This document shows positions 7,679-16,664 of a DNA stretch of 64,000 nt, one piece after another. The stretch is taken from NCBI GenBank assembly GCA_001940725.1, contig MDVR01000006.1, forward strand, positions 88,090 through 152,089, written 5' to 3'. Origin of the DNA: Candidatus Heimdallarchaeota archaeon LC_2. Lineage in GTDB: Archaea; Asgardarchaeota; Heimdallarchaeia; Heimdallarchaeales; Kariarchaeaceae. Position numbers and translations under genes: made by a program. Numbering within the stretch: the first letter of the stretch is position 1; each line of letters begins with the position of its first letter. Under the pieces are notes generated by a model that was given only the letters and a program-made list of their open reading frames with translations, was not told where the DNA came from and did not search any database.

Positions 7679-9802
7679 ATGGTTTTCGGTGATGATTTAA
7701 GAGGTGAACTTGGCAATCGTATTGGAGTCTCAGAATCAGGGGATACATTAAGTCAATTGCAAGAAGGTAGAAAGGAAAAAGACCAGGGGAACCTTGATAA
7801 AGCAAATCAAATTTTTAATGCAATTATTGATAAGACAAATCAATCTACTACCCAATTATTAAGTCAAAAACAACATCGTGCAGCAGCAGAGGAATTTTAC
7901 TATCAAGCTTTATCTTATGAATTCATGGAAAAAGTGGATGAACGTCGAATTTCATTGTCTAAAACTGTTGATGCCCTACAAAATGCCTCACATACCGCAC
8001 TTAACTTTGGGGAAGACAAACGTGGAATCACAACCCTTACCTTAGCGGGTTTGGTGGCGTTGACTTATGGAGACGATACAACGGCTAATGCAATTTATAA
8101 ACAAGGAGAGGCTATTTGTGAAAGAAAAGAGAATACAGAAGGATTGAAAAAATTATTATTTTCCCTTGGCTATTTGTTAGATGCAAAAGAAAATAACAAT
8201 ATGGCTGCCTTAACAGATGCACAGGGTTACATATCTTCAGATTTGAAACCAATGTTAAACAATTCAAAATTAACAACGTTTAACCCCCTACTAGAAACAA
8301 TTGTCAATCGAGTTGGTGCCAGTGTTGAAGCTAGTGTAAAAATGCCAAAAATTGAGGTAACTACACAATTACCGGGTGATCTATTACTCAATACACAATA
8401 TGAACTTAAAATCCTCGTGGAAAACAAAGGTGACGGAGAGGCAACTAATCTTCAAGTTGATCTTAGTTTTCCTTCCGATCTGGAATTAATCAGTGGAGAA
8501 ATTAGTAAAAATTTTGGGAATGTTGCGGGTTTATCAGAAATTGCAACCCAATTATCATTTAAGATGGGAGGAGAGCTAAATGTGAAAAAGGAGATATCTG
8601 GGACAATTACATTTACCGATATGCTTCAAAATAACCATAAGAAATTGATTAGTCCTATTGATCTTGATTTTAGAAGTGTTAGTAAAGGATCTGAATATAA
8701 TCAAAGAATAGAAAATGTTTCGACAGGATTGTTAGTTGAAGGTTTACATGAAGAATTACCTGTAAGCATTATTGAATCGGTTAAAACTTTAAATGGAAAA
8801 ATCAAAGAGTTCATTGTCACATCTGTTGACAATCAAGAATTCAGTTTAGCAGATGAAGGATTGAATATTTATAGAGAAGTGATCAATTGGTCAAATGATT
8901 TCATGAAAGGGAATACTCCTGAACCAAGAGTTGTTGTTGAAATAAACAAGATACAATATCGGAAAGAAACTGAGTTAACTGAAAAACTAACAAAACAATT
9001 TGGGGAAGACAAAGAAAAGGCAATCAATGAAAAAGTTGATCAAATTCGAAGAGATTTTGATTTAGAAAAACAACGGATTGTGGACGAAAAGAACTTTGAA
9101 CTGGAACATCAAATTAAAGAATCTGATGCTAAATTCAAAGAAAAAACCTCCAAAATGATTTCTGACCATAATAATTCCATCCAGGATTTAAAATCTAAAT
9201 CTGAATACGAGAAAGAACAAGCAATAGGAGAGGCAACTGTTCAATTAAAACAAGATTTCGAAACTGAGAAACAACAGATTAAATTAGATCATGAAACAGA
9301 GATTGGTAAATTAACAAGGACTCAAGACAACAAAGTTCGACTTGAAATAACACAATTAGAAAGTAAATTGAAAGAAGAAGCTAATGTTGAAATTCAGAAG
9401 AAAAATGTTGAAGTGGAAAATGCAATTAGGGAACTTCAAACTCAAAACATTAGTGAATTAGAAGCTCAGGCAGATCGTTTAAGAAAAGAACTTACCTTGA
9501 AATATACCACAGATATTGAAGAATTAAAAGGACAATTACAAACTCAGGAAGATCGTTTAGTGGGACACGCAGTGGAAGAAAAAGAAAGTGCATTAAGGGC
9601 TTTAAAAAACAAACTTGAACAAGAAAAAGATGTTGAAAATGAAAATATGAAAAGAGAATTGAAAGATGGTTATGATTTTGATGTTTCTGAACAAGTAAGT
9701 AAAGCTAAAACACAATTTGAAATAACTATTCAAAACAAAGACATGGAAATTAAAGAACTAAAAGAAAAAATCGAGATAATTAAATCCCGAACTAGTGAAT
9801 AA
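7679..9802 (+). CDS. TPR-like / Ig-like / long coiled-coil protein
   Basis: The 707-residue protein has three parts. Residues about 20-210 are helical with TPR-like character (QGNLDKANQIFNAIID and EEFYYQALSYEFMEKVDERR). Residues about 222-340 form a beta-sandwich resembling CARDB/DUF11 modules (LLLNTQYELKILVENKGDGEAT). From about residue 425 to the end is a highly charged heptad-rich coiled coil dominated by Glu, Lys and Gln. No signal peptide or membrane helix is visible, so it is probably cytosolic and elongated. It is transcribed divergently from pyruvate kinase and the FtsZ-like operon. A structural or scaffold role is inference; no family is recognised. Confidence 0.7.
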   Translation: MVFGDDLRGELGNRIGVSESGDTLSQLQEGRKEKDQGNLDKANQIFNAIIDKTNQSTTQLLSQKQHRAAAEEFYYQALSYEFMEKVDERRISLSKTVDALQNASHTALNFGEDKRGITTLTLAGLVALTYGDDTTANAIYKQGEAICERKENTEGLKKLLFSLGYLLDAKENNNMAALTDAQGYISSDLKPMLNNSKLTTFNPLLETIVNRVGASVEASVKMPKIEVTTQLPGDLLLNTQYELKILVENKGDGEATNLQVDLSFPSDLELISGEISKNFGNVAGLSEIATQLSFKMGGELNVKKEISGTITFTDMLQNNHKKLISPIDLDFRSVSKGSEYNQRIENVSTGLLVEGLHEELPVSIIESVKTLNGKIKEFIVTSVDNQEFSLADEGLNIYREVINWSNDFMKGNTPEPRVVVEINKIQYRKETELTEKLTKQFGEDKEKAINEKVDQIRRDFDLEKQRIVDEKNFELEHQIKESDAKFKEKTSKMISDHNNSIQDLKSKSEYEKEQAIGEATVQLKQDFETEKQQIKLDHETEIGKLTRTQDNKVRLEITQLESKLKEEANVEIQKKNVEVENAIRELQTQNISELEAQADRLRKELTLKYTTDIEELKGQLQTQEDRLVGHAVEEKESALRALKNKLEQEKDVENENMKRELKDGYDFDVSEQVSKAKTQFEITIQNKDMEIKELKEKIEIIKSRTSE

Positions 9803-9813
9803 TTCCGTCATAA

Positions 9814-10071
9814 TTAACCTCCGCCAATAATTGGACCAATAATTAATTCATCGTTTAAAGGTAAAGACAACTCTTTTGGAGTGATTAATAATTTTTCCCC
9901 AAGTATGAAACTAACTTCAGGAACATCATCCATTATTAATTTACTAATTTGAGGAAAGGCTTTGGCGATCTCAATTAATGCTTCAGCGACAGTATCAGGA
10001 TTAGATTGGAGATGATATGTTGAAATCCCAGTCATATTTTTTAGATATGAAAGAAATTTAACTTGTTTCAC
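9814..10071 (-). CDS. Small beta-grasp (MoaD/ThiS/Urm1/SAMP-like) protein ending in GGG
   Basis: The 85-residue protein begins KQVKFLSYLKNMTGIS and ends LNDELIIGPIIGGG, the ubiquitin-like beta-grasp pattern with a glycine tail presented at the extreme C terminus. Homologues are adenylated by an E1-like enzyme and act either as sulfur carriers (MoaD, ThiS) or as protein modifiers (SAMP, Urm1). No E1 or molybdopterin gene lies nearby, so the choice cannot be made from context. The extra third glycine is slightly unusual. The gene converges on the coiled-coil gene, leaving an 11-bp gap. Confidence 0.8.
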   Translation of the reverse strand: MKQVKFLSYLKNMTGISTYHLQSNPDTVAEALIEIAKAFPQISKLIMDDVPEVSFILGEKLLITPKELSLPLNDELIIGPIIGGG

Positions 10072-10155
10072 AAATTATTCTTATCAAATTTAATTATAAA
10101 TTTTCTGATTATTGATTTAAGCACATTTTATTGTGTATCTATTATTTCACTGAAA

Positions 10156-10682
10156 CTAAGACTTCCAAAAGCCTCTTCTCTTCTTCAATTTAACTTGTTC
10201 AGAGGTCAATATTTTACTACTTTTACCAACTCTATTATTCGATGTTAAATATTTATCAAATCCAGAAAGGACATTATTAATTAACTTTCGAAATTGAGAT
10301 TTCATAATTAGTTGGTTCATCAAATTTCCAATTATACCTAATTTTGTTTCGTGGAAAATCATGAAAGATACATCAGTAGTGTCTTCTGATTCCTTTTCTA
10401 CCATAATTTTCCCATTGAAATTTTTGATCGGTCCCTTTAATCCGTCCAATATCTCAATCCAACATAATCGTATTCTTCGAAATGGGTCACTTTTTCATGG
10501 ACATTTTGGTCATCATAAAAATGACAGACACGTTCTGCGTTTAACTCATTATTATTTTTTGTTAAAAGTGTTGTAGATTCCACATAAGGATGATAATAAT
10601 GGATATTACTGAAATCGGCTACAACTGCCCATACTTCTTGATTTGGGAGACAGATAGTTTTAGCAACTTTTGACTGATTCAT
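10156..10682 (-). pseudogene. SRPBCC (START-like/polyketide cyclase) family gene with a one-base frameshift
   Basis: Two overlapping minus-strand reading frames together encode one SRPBCC-type protein of about 175 residues. The first part (10682 down to about 10461) begins MNQSKVAKTICLPNQEVWAV and contains VADFSNIHYYHPYVEST, a typical hydrophobic-pocket domain start. Joining the frames gives YDYVG then IEILDGLKGPIKNFNG, which reads smoothly if one base is missing at about 10459-10460. The second part runs to 10156. Either the gene is recently inactivated or this is a sequencing indel. It lies downstream of the TetR gene in the same direction and has a palindromic site next to a TATA-like element, so it is the likely regulatory target. 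Confidence 0.7.
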
Positions 10683-10701
10683 TGAAATTTCCTTCTTTTT
10701 T

Positions 10702-10713
10702 GAGCGATCGTTC
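10702..10713. promoter_or_regulatory. Candidate TetR operator upstream of the SRPBCC gene
   Basis: The 12-bp sequence GAGCGATCGTTC is a palindrome with one mismatched pair. On the minus strand it lies immediately after a TATA-like TTTTATAG and about 20 bp before the SRPBCC start codon, a good position for a repressor to block transcription. The half-site GAACGA recurs upstream of the TetR gene itself (near 11484-11489 and in each repeat copy). Regulation is inferred. Confidence 0.4.
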
Positions 10714-10761
10714 TATAAAATATTTATTAACATTCAAACTCTGATAAGTTTTCGAATAATT

Positions 10762-11442
10762 TTATTCAAAAATTTCTTTCATCATATTATTAATCAGCCG
10801 TTCTGTTTCTTCAGCTTTTTTTATCGTTTTTTTATCAAAATTACTATGCTGAGGATCTAAAGTTGTCAAAGTAGTATTTATTATATTAAGAATATTTCCC
10901 ACATCTGCTCCAGCTCTGTTCAATACACCTAATCCCGAAATTGAATTTGTTAAATACCATGCTAACTGTTCAGGGTCCCTGTCATCAGGGATTTCATTTT
11001 TGGCAATTGCATTTGACAATGCAAATTTAAAAGCATCTTTCAACATTGAGAAAAATTTTATTGATTGAATTTGAGCTTCTTTATTTAACAGTCCTAACTC
11101 TAGAGAGGTATTTGCAATGTAGCAAGACGCTTTGGTTTTGTCCCCAATCTGCATTCTATAGGCTAATAAGAAATGGAGTTTAATTTCCGGAAGAGATGCA
11201 TCTTCTTTAGATCTAAGGGTTAATTTTAATCCCTCGACCGAATTTCCATAAAATAATTCTAGAGTCTGGAGATACAAATTCTCTTTTCCTCCGAAGGTAT
11301 CGTATATACTTTGAGTACTTAAACCAAGATGTTTTTTCAAATCACTCATTGATGTGTTCTCATATCCCTTATACCAAAAAAGCTCCATTGCCCGGAATAA
11401 TTTCTTATTCGGTTCAAATGATTTGGATCGACCCATATTCAA
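10762..11442 (-). CDS. TetR/AcrR family transcriptional regulator (full-length copy)
   Basis: The 226-residue protein has the N-terminal TetR helix-turn-helix: FRAMELFWYKGYENTSMSDL followed by KHLGLSTQSIYDTFGGKENLY, and a helical ligand-binding C terminus of about 150 residues. Such proteins are dimeric repressors released by small hydrophobic ligands. The gene overlaps the first copy of a 516-bp tandem triplication, so its first 134 residues and promoter are present twice more upstream. It lies 79 bp upstream of the SRPBCC gene, and both point the same way, consistent with local control. Confidence 0.92.
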   Translation of the reverse strand: MNMGRSKSFEPNKKLFRAMELFWYKGYENTSMSDLKKHLGLSTQSIYDTFGGKENLYLQTLELFYGNSVEGLKLTLRSKEDASLPEIKLHFLLAYRMQIGDKTKASCYIANTSLELGLLNKEAQIQSIKFFSMLKDAFKFALSNAIAKNEIPDDRDPEQLAWYLTNSISGLGVLNRAGADVGNILNIINTTLTTLDPQHSNFDKKTIKKAEETERLINNMMKEIFE

Positions 11443-11547
11443 TTACTTTATAACCAGTTGTACTATAAAAAATATTAGAACGAATAATCTAAAATTCTTA
11501 ACAAAATAAATTATAATTTTATTTTTATATCCTATTACCTCGGATAC

Positions 11548-11958
11548 TCAATAGTACAACATTGAGAAAAATTTTATTGATTGAATTTGAGCTTCTTTAT
11601 TTAACAGTCCTAACTCTAGAGAGGTATTTGCAATGTAGCAAGACGCTTTGGTTTTGTCCCCAATCTGCATTCTATAGGCTAATAAGAAATGGAGTTTAAT
11701 TTCCGGAAGAGATGCATCTTCTTTAGATCTAAGGGTTAATTTTAATCCCTCGACCGAATTTCCATAAAATAATTCTAGAGTCTGGAGATACAAATTCTCT
11801 TTTCCTCCGAAGGTATCGTATATACTTTGAGTACTTAAACCAAGATGTTTTTTCAAATCACTCATTGATGTGTTCTCATATCCCTTATACCAAAAAAGCT
11901 CCATTGCCCGGAATAATTTCTTATTCGGTTCAAATGATTTGGATCGACCCATATTCAA
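11548..11958 (-). pseudogene. Truncated TetR copy (second repeat unit)
   Basis: The reading frame encodes the same first 134 residues as the full TetR regulator, then two Tyr from the junction and a stop (ending FFSMLYY). It keeps the whole helix-turn-helix domain but loses most of the ligand-binding and dimerisation half. Its promoter is complete because the repeat unit carries it. If the array is real it could make a DNA-binding fragment; if not, it is an assembly product. Confidence 0.85.
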
Positions 11959-12063
11959 TTACTTTATAACCAGTTGTACTATAAAAAATATTAGAACGAA
12001 TAATCTAAAATTCTTAACAAAATAAATTATAATTTTATTTTTATATCCTATTACCTCGGATAC

Positions 12064-12474
12064 TCAATAGTACAACATTGAGAAAAATTTTATTGATTGA
12101 ATTTGAGCTTCTTTATTTAACAGTCCTAACTCTAGAGAGGTATTTGCAATGTAGCAAGACGCTTTGGTTTTGTCCCCAATCTGCATTCTATAGGCTAATA
12201 AGAAATGGAGTTTAATTTCCGGAAGAGATGCATCTTCTTTAGATCTAAGGGTTAATTTTAATCCCTCGACCGAATTTCCATAAAATAATTCTAGAGTCTG
12301 GAGATACAAATTCTCTTTTCCTCCGAAGGTATCGTATATACTTTGAGTACTTAAACCAAGATGTTTTTTCAAATCACTCATTGATGTGTTCTCATATCCC
12401 TTATACCAAAAAAGCTCCATTGCCCGGAATAATTTCTTATTCGGTTCAAATGATTTGGATCGACCCATATTCAA
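12064..12474 (-). pseudogene. Truncated TetR copy (third repeat unit)
   Basis: Identical in sequence to the second-unit fragment, with the same 136-residue frame and stop at the repeat junction. It is the outermost copy, so the unique sequence beyond 12588 is the original upstream flank of the TetR gene. The divergently oriented DNA glycosylase gene begins 185 bp beyond its start codon. Confidence 0.85.
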
Positions 12475-12658
12475 TTACTTTATAACCAGTTGTACTATAA
12501 AAAATATTAGAACGAATAATCTAAAATTCTTAACAAAATAAATTATAATTTTATTTTTATATCCTATTACCTCGGATACTCAATAGTATCTCATTTACTG
12601 AACACTTTTGTAATAATTCACCTTAATCTTAATTAGATAGAGGGTTAGATTGTATTCC

Positions 12659-14140
12659 ATGGCATCTTTGAAAATCTGGTCAGATGAAGTTGAACTTCAA
12701 AGCAGGCTTCCAATTGATATATCGATGCCGAAAGCGTATGTAATTGCAAATACTCCATTCAATGAAAATCATTGGACTCGAACATTTACTACAAAAACAG
12801 GTCATGTTGTTGTGGCAAGAGCTACTCAAAAATTAGCTTTATCAAAAAAAATTGATCTTAGAATTGAAGCGAGATCTTCATTGGATAATGTAGAATATGA
12901 AACAATTATTGGAAAGATTGAATATGAATTAGGTTTGAAAGAAACAATGAAAGTTTTCAAAAATCTAAGAAAATTTGATACAATAATTGACATTGCTTTA
13001 CAATCAAATCCTGGATTCCGAATATTTGCTAACTCTGAAGCAATCGAAACAACGATTCTAACAATAATATCACAGAATACGTCATTTTTTACTTATCTCA
13101 TTCTTGTGGAAAATTTGCTCAAAAAATATGGCCGAAAGGTCCCTTGGGATCCATCGTTATATATTTTTCCTGATAAACCACAATTAGCTAGAATGTTGGA
13201 AAAAGACTGGTTGAAGTTAAAATTAGGATATAAATCAAAATTTCTAGGCGCATTGACAGAAAATGATCTAGACAATATTGAAACATATGCTTATTATCCG
13301 GTTTTAAAAAGAGGACTGGATGGACTCAAAGAAATAAAAGGGATTGGGAATTATACTGCTAGAATTCTAGGAATATATCATTCTAGAAGATATGATTATG
13401 CATTTTATGATACATATGTTCTGGAGGTTCTCAATCACAAATATGAAATTGGCAATATCAATAATATCAATCAATTTGATACTTGGGTGAATAACAAATG
13501 GCCAAAGGACCCAGCACTTGTAATACATTCATTATTACTTGAATACCTTCCTGAATTTCTAAAATCACATCAAACTTTTTATTCCAAAGCAATAAAACCA
13601 AAGAAAAAGAAAATAATCCTTGAAAAGAAAAAATATAGTGATAAAACCAAACAATTGGATAAATCTGTAATATTATCCACCACAAAGAAAGTTGCTAAAA
13701 AAACAGTGAAAAAGCAAACTAAGAAAATCAGTAAGAAAACACCTAAAGAGTTTCTTGAAAAATTGACTCAAAAGACATTAGAAGAAGGTTTACATGATTA
13801 CATTATGGATTCAATCTTCCCAGAAAATAGCAATGAAGAACCTATTAAGAACGAGGTAATTAATGGAGATAAAGCTCCAAAAGGTGCTAAAAAGATTGAA
13901 AAGACGTCTAGGAAAAAATTAGCTAGGAAGGTTTCTAAGAAAATTACGAAAAAAACCCCTGCAAGAACCTCTAAGAAAAAATCAACAAAGAAGTCATCAA
14001 AGAAATCTGTAAAGAAGCCTTCAACAAAACCCACTAAAAAGAAATCAGTGAAAAAATCTTCAAAGAAAATTAAAAAGAAAATTAAAAAGAAAATTAAAAA
14101 GAAAAGTGTAAAAAAAGGTAAAAAAAGTAGTAAAGAATAA
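12659..14140 (+). CDS. HhH-GPD DNA glycosylase with long histone-H1-like lysine tail
   Basis: The first ~300 residues are an AlkA/OGG-type base-excision glycosylase: an N-terminal beta domain, then the helical core with hairpin-helix-hairpin LKEIKGIGNYTARI and the catalytic Asp in YAFYDTYVLEVL. It would remove damaged bases from DNA. From about residue 310 the protein becomes a roughly 180-residue tail of Lys with Ser/Thr/Pro (KKTVKKQTKK, KKSTKKSSKK), ending in three IKKK repeats from a 12-bp DNA repeat. A short acidic insert (SIFPENSNEE) interrupts the tail. Such tails bind DNA nonspecifically. ATG at 12659 is preferred over an in-frame TTG at 12650. The exact base specificity cannot be told. 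Confidence 0.85.
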   Translation: MASLKIWSDEVELQSRLPIDISMPKAYVIANTPFNENHWTRTFTTKTGHVVVARATQKLALSKKIDLRIEARSSLDNVEYETIIGKIEYELGLKETMKVFKNLRKFDTIIDIALQSNPGFRIFANSEAIETTILTIISQNTSFFTYLILVENLLKKYGRKVPWDPSLYIFPDKPQLARMLEKDWLKLKLGYKSKFLGALTENDLDNIETYAYYPVLKRGLDGLKEIKGIGNYTARILGIYHSRRYDYAFYDTYVLEVLNHKYEIGNINNINQFDTWVNNKWPKDPALVIHSLLLEYLPEFLKSHQTFYSKAIKPKKKKIILEKKKYSDKTKQLDKSVILSTTKKVAKKTVKKQTKKISKKTPKEFLEKLTQKTLEEGLHDYIMDSIFPENSNEEPIKNEVINGDKAPKGAKKIEKTSRKKLARKVSKKITKKTPARTSKKKSTKKSSKKSVKKPSTKPTKKKSVKKSSKKIKKKIKKKIKKKSVKKGKKSSKE

Positions 14141-14172
14141 GATTCAATAATATGCGTTGATGGTGACAATTA

Positions 14173-14757
14173 ATGAATAAGAAATTTGATGAAATAGAAT
14201 TGAATGGAGCAATTGATAGAGTTATGAATAATTTAATCCAAATTTCAAAAGAGAATGAATACGCATTTCCTGTAGCTATAAGTCGTGAAAGATTGAAATA
14301 TGAAATAATAAATTTAATAATGATACTTTATCAATTTCCTAAATCAAAATCCTACTCAATTGATGAAATTAAGCTATCATTGGAAGATAGCAATTTGTTT
14401 CTTATTAAATCTACAAATCTAATTTTAGCGGAAGTATTAGATAGCTTAGATAAATTTAATCTTTTACCAGGTATATATGTATCAGAAATTGGGGTCTTAG
14501 ATTTGGTATCAGATTTAAAAGCTAAATCAATATCAAATAACCATGTTGATTATTTAGCATGTGGAGGAATCAGCTCAATTGAGAAACCTTCAATATTATT
14601 AAATTATATCTATAAGCATAATATGTGCCCTTTCTGTAAAGAAGCAATTAAAATAGAAAAAATTGTTGTATTCAAAGCTGAAGCTGATTTAAAAGCTGGT
14701 ATCACCTTTATAACAATTAAAGAAAGTGAAAATGCTTCATTCCATTATAAGATTTAA
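14173..14757 (+). CDS. Hypothetical protein with a CxxC pair
   Basis: The 194-residue protein is not recognised. It is mostly helical and acidic at the start (DEIELNGAIDRVMNNLIQIS). A single CPFC pair lies near residue 152, followed by strands, which could be half of a zinc site or a redox pair. There is no signal peptide or membrane helix. It starts 32 bp after the lysine-tailed glycosylase in the same direction, so a shared transcript is likely. Its 3' end overlaps the convergent geranylgeranyl reductase gene by 4 bp. Confidence 0.7.
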   Translation: MNKKFDEIELNGAIDRVMNNLIQISKENEYAFPVAISRERLKYEIINLIMILYQFPKSKSYSIDEIKLSLEDSNLFLIKSTNLILAEVLDSLDKFNLLPGIYVSEIGVLDLVSDLKAKSISNNHVDYLACGGISSIEKPSILLNYIYKHNMCPFCKEAIKIEKIVVFKAEADLKAGITFITIKESENASFHYKI

Positions 14758-16121
14758 ATTACAATAGCAACTAATTTATCAAGTTCTTCAACCCATTCAT
14801 CAAAATTTTCTGGTTCAGGATAATTAATTCCGAGATATTGAATATCTCTAGCAAGTTTTAGTGTTTTCCGTAAGCTCAATAATGTTCGAGGTCTTCTCCA
14901 GCCTTTCAATGCTCTACTTAATAAACTTAAATCTGCGTTTGGATCGCTATTCATTTTTATGATATCATCTTGTCGTAAGATTTTTTTGTCTAACATCCAA
15001 TCAAAAGTCTTGAAACCCCATTTGTTAATGAATTTTATAAATGAAACACCCCATGCATTTATTAATCCATATTTTGACCATATCTGTCTATTATAATCCC
15101 ATAATCCTTTCTCAGAAGTATCCCCATTTCTGATTGCTTTTGCTAGACATCTTCCTGCAATTATTCCTGCAATTAGTGCCACTCCATGACCCTCTCCATT
15201 TAATGGATTAGCAAGAGCTGCGGCATCACCGGTTGTTAGAAATCCATTATGAACACAACTTGGTAAGGGAAGGCGAGCTGGAATTAAATCTCCTTGACTC
15301 GTAATTATCTCAGCGTCTGGAAATTTACGATCCCTGACTTGTTTGTTAATTTCTTTAATGTTTTTACCTCTATTACGTTCATACATCATATAACCTAGCC
15401 CTATATTTAATTCATTGTCACCTCGACTAAAATACCAATAGTAACCAGGCATTACATGAGCGATTTCTGGTTCGTAAACCAAATACATACCATTTTGATA
15501 AGGATGTTCTTTCTTTACTCGTATTATATCTCTATATGCAACAATTAGCTCGTGTCGAGGTAAGCGTTGAGGAAATCTATTACCAATCATCTCAGTAGGT
15601 AATAATCGCCGGACTATTCCACCAGTCCCAGAAGCATCAACAACAACCTTTGCTCTGAATTCAATATATTCATTATTTTTATTTTTGCACAATAATCCTA
15701 CTAATGTGTTATTTTCAACAATTGTTTTATTGGCCCTCATGTCAGCAATTACTTCCACATTAGGAAACTGAGATAAGCTTTTAATTAATTTTTGGCCATA
15801 TTTTAATCGATCGACAGTTGCAGAGCCATCCTCTAAAACCAATTTACTTGTTTGATTCGTACCCAATAGAACTGTTTCTGTAACAACTTCCATTAATTCT
15901 CCTTTTTCTTTTTCAGGTACAGGTAATCCTACCTCCCTATTGGCCTCATTAAAGTAGTCTGGGGATAACGCATCCCCACAAACTTTTTCGCCTATTTCCT
16001 CCATAGGTTTTTTGTCTATCAAAATTGTAGATATCCCAAGTGTACCTAATGTAAATGCAGTAGAAACCCCACCTGGACCACCACCTACAATTAAAACATC
16101 TGAAGATAGCTGACTTGCCAT
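14754..16121 (-). CDS. Geranylgeranyl reductase family FAD-dependent oxidoreductase
   Basis: The 455-residue flavoprotein opens with the Rossmann motif VLIVGGGPGGVSTAF and ILIDKK, then the family signature KVCGDALSPDYF. The FAD-binding segment TTGDAAALANPLNGEGHGVAL lies near residue 300. In archaea these enzymes saturate the isoprenoid chains of digeranylgeranylglyceryl lipids at the membrane; plant-type relatives act on chlorophyll side chains. With the UbiA prenyltransferase elsewhere in the window it indicates an archaeal ether-lipid pathway. Close relatives oxidise or reduce other prenyl compounds, so lipid saturation is the likely but not the only role. Confidence 0.88.
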   Translation of the reverse strand: MASQLSSDVLIVGGGPGGVSTAFTLGTLGISTILIDKKPMEEIGEKVCGDALSPDYFNEANREVGLPVPEKEKGELMEVVTETVLLGTNQTSKLVLEDGSATVDRLKYGQKLIKSLSQFPNVEVIADMRANKTIVENNTLVGLLCKNKNNEYIEFRAKVVVDASGTGGIVRRLLPTEMIGNRFPQRLPRHELIVAYRDIIRVKKEHPYQNGMYLVYEPEIAHVMPGYYWYFSRGDNELNIGLGYMMYERNRGKNIKEINKQVRDRKFPDAEIITSQGDLIPARLPLPSCVHNGFLTTGDAAALANPLNGEGHGVALIAGIIAGRCLAKAIRNGDTSEKGLWDYNRQIWSKYGLINAWGVSFIKFINKWGFKTFDWMLDKKILRQDDIIKMNSDPNADLSLLSRALKGWRRPRTLLSLRKTLKLARDIQYLGINYPEPENFDEWVEELDKLVAIVI

Positions 16122-16228
16122 GCAATGATGCTGTTATTCTATCTTAATAATATTGCGGGTGAGTGGGCAAATAGTAATTGATTTTTTGTTAATTTATTTT
16201 GATTAATCGTGTTAAACACTATTCTTCG

Positions 16229-16396
16229 ATCATGACAAAATCTGTCATGATAGTTAAAAGGCTTAGCAGCCTTTCAACTTGGGTGACGGATAAGTGAATG
16301 TCACACCGATTTATGTAATTTTGGAGCTGATGGTTATTTATTGAAATTTAGGAGGTGATTATTTATCACTTCAAAAATATTTTTGCATCCTAAATT
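16229..16396. ncRNA. Candidate structured RNA with four successive hairpins
   Basis: The gene-free stretch 16122-16664 contains closely spaced inverted repeats. They are ATCATGACA/TGTCATGAT (16229-16251, 5-base loop); GTTAAAAGGCT/AGCCTTTCAAC (16253-16278, 10 of 11 pairs, loop TAGC); a GTGAC/GTCAC stem with a bulged extension (16281-16307); and AATTTAGGA/TCCTAAATT (16345-16396) enclosing GTGAT/ATCAC and a palindromic AAAAATATTTTT. This density of paired segments is not seen in other gaps here. I do not recognise RNase P, SRP RNA, tRNA or a known riboswitch. Strand is unknown; it could be the leader of the thiolase gene at 16665. The rest of the gap shows nothing clear. Confidence 0.4.
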
Positions 16397-16664
16397 AAAC
16401 ACTTAGGTAGCTGAAGTCGATAAACATTACTATATATCAAATATGGTAATACTGCTGAATTTAGATATTACAAATCTCTCAAATATTAGTATAATAATTA
16501 ACTACTTCGATTTGCAGATTTTGCTAAATATTTCTTCATCTGCCAATAACTGTGATTAGTAATTAAATAATTTCACCAAATTTTTATCAAAAGAAATTTT
16601 TATCACGTAAAAATAAGTTTGAGACATCGATAATTTTATCATATTGTAGTTTAATAAAATTATA

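Larger units (their letters stand above)
11041..12588. repeat. Three exact head-to-tail copies of a 516-bp unit
   Basis: Units 11041-11556, 11557-12072 and 12073-12588 look identical base for base by eye. Each holds the 5' 402 bp of the TetR coding region plus 114 bp upstream with its promoter. The unit starts CAACATTGAG and ends ACTCAATAGTA. The flanking bases differ (TT before the first copy, TC after the last), so the array is exactly three units with no obvious target duplication. The absence of divergence means either a very recent amplification or an assembly loop. Confidence 0.95.

Noticed and set aside
10762..12474. Three separate TetR genes
   Set aside because: Only the first frame is complete; the other two are exact fragments generated by the tandem repeat.
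13900..14110. Possible low-complexity or CRISPR-like repeat
   Set aside because: The repeats are in-frame codons of a lysine tail; there are no spaced identical repeats with unique spacers. No CRISPR array was found in the window.
13798..14169. Phe/Leu-rich minus-strand frame opposite the lysine tail
   Set aside because: It is the antisense of AAG/AAA-rich codons of the glycosylase tail.
16229..16396. tRNA, SRP RNA or RNase P RNA
   Set aside because: The characteristic conserved segments (T-loop, SRP domain IV tetraloop region, RNase P P4 core) are not present; only hairpins can be supported.
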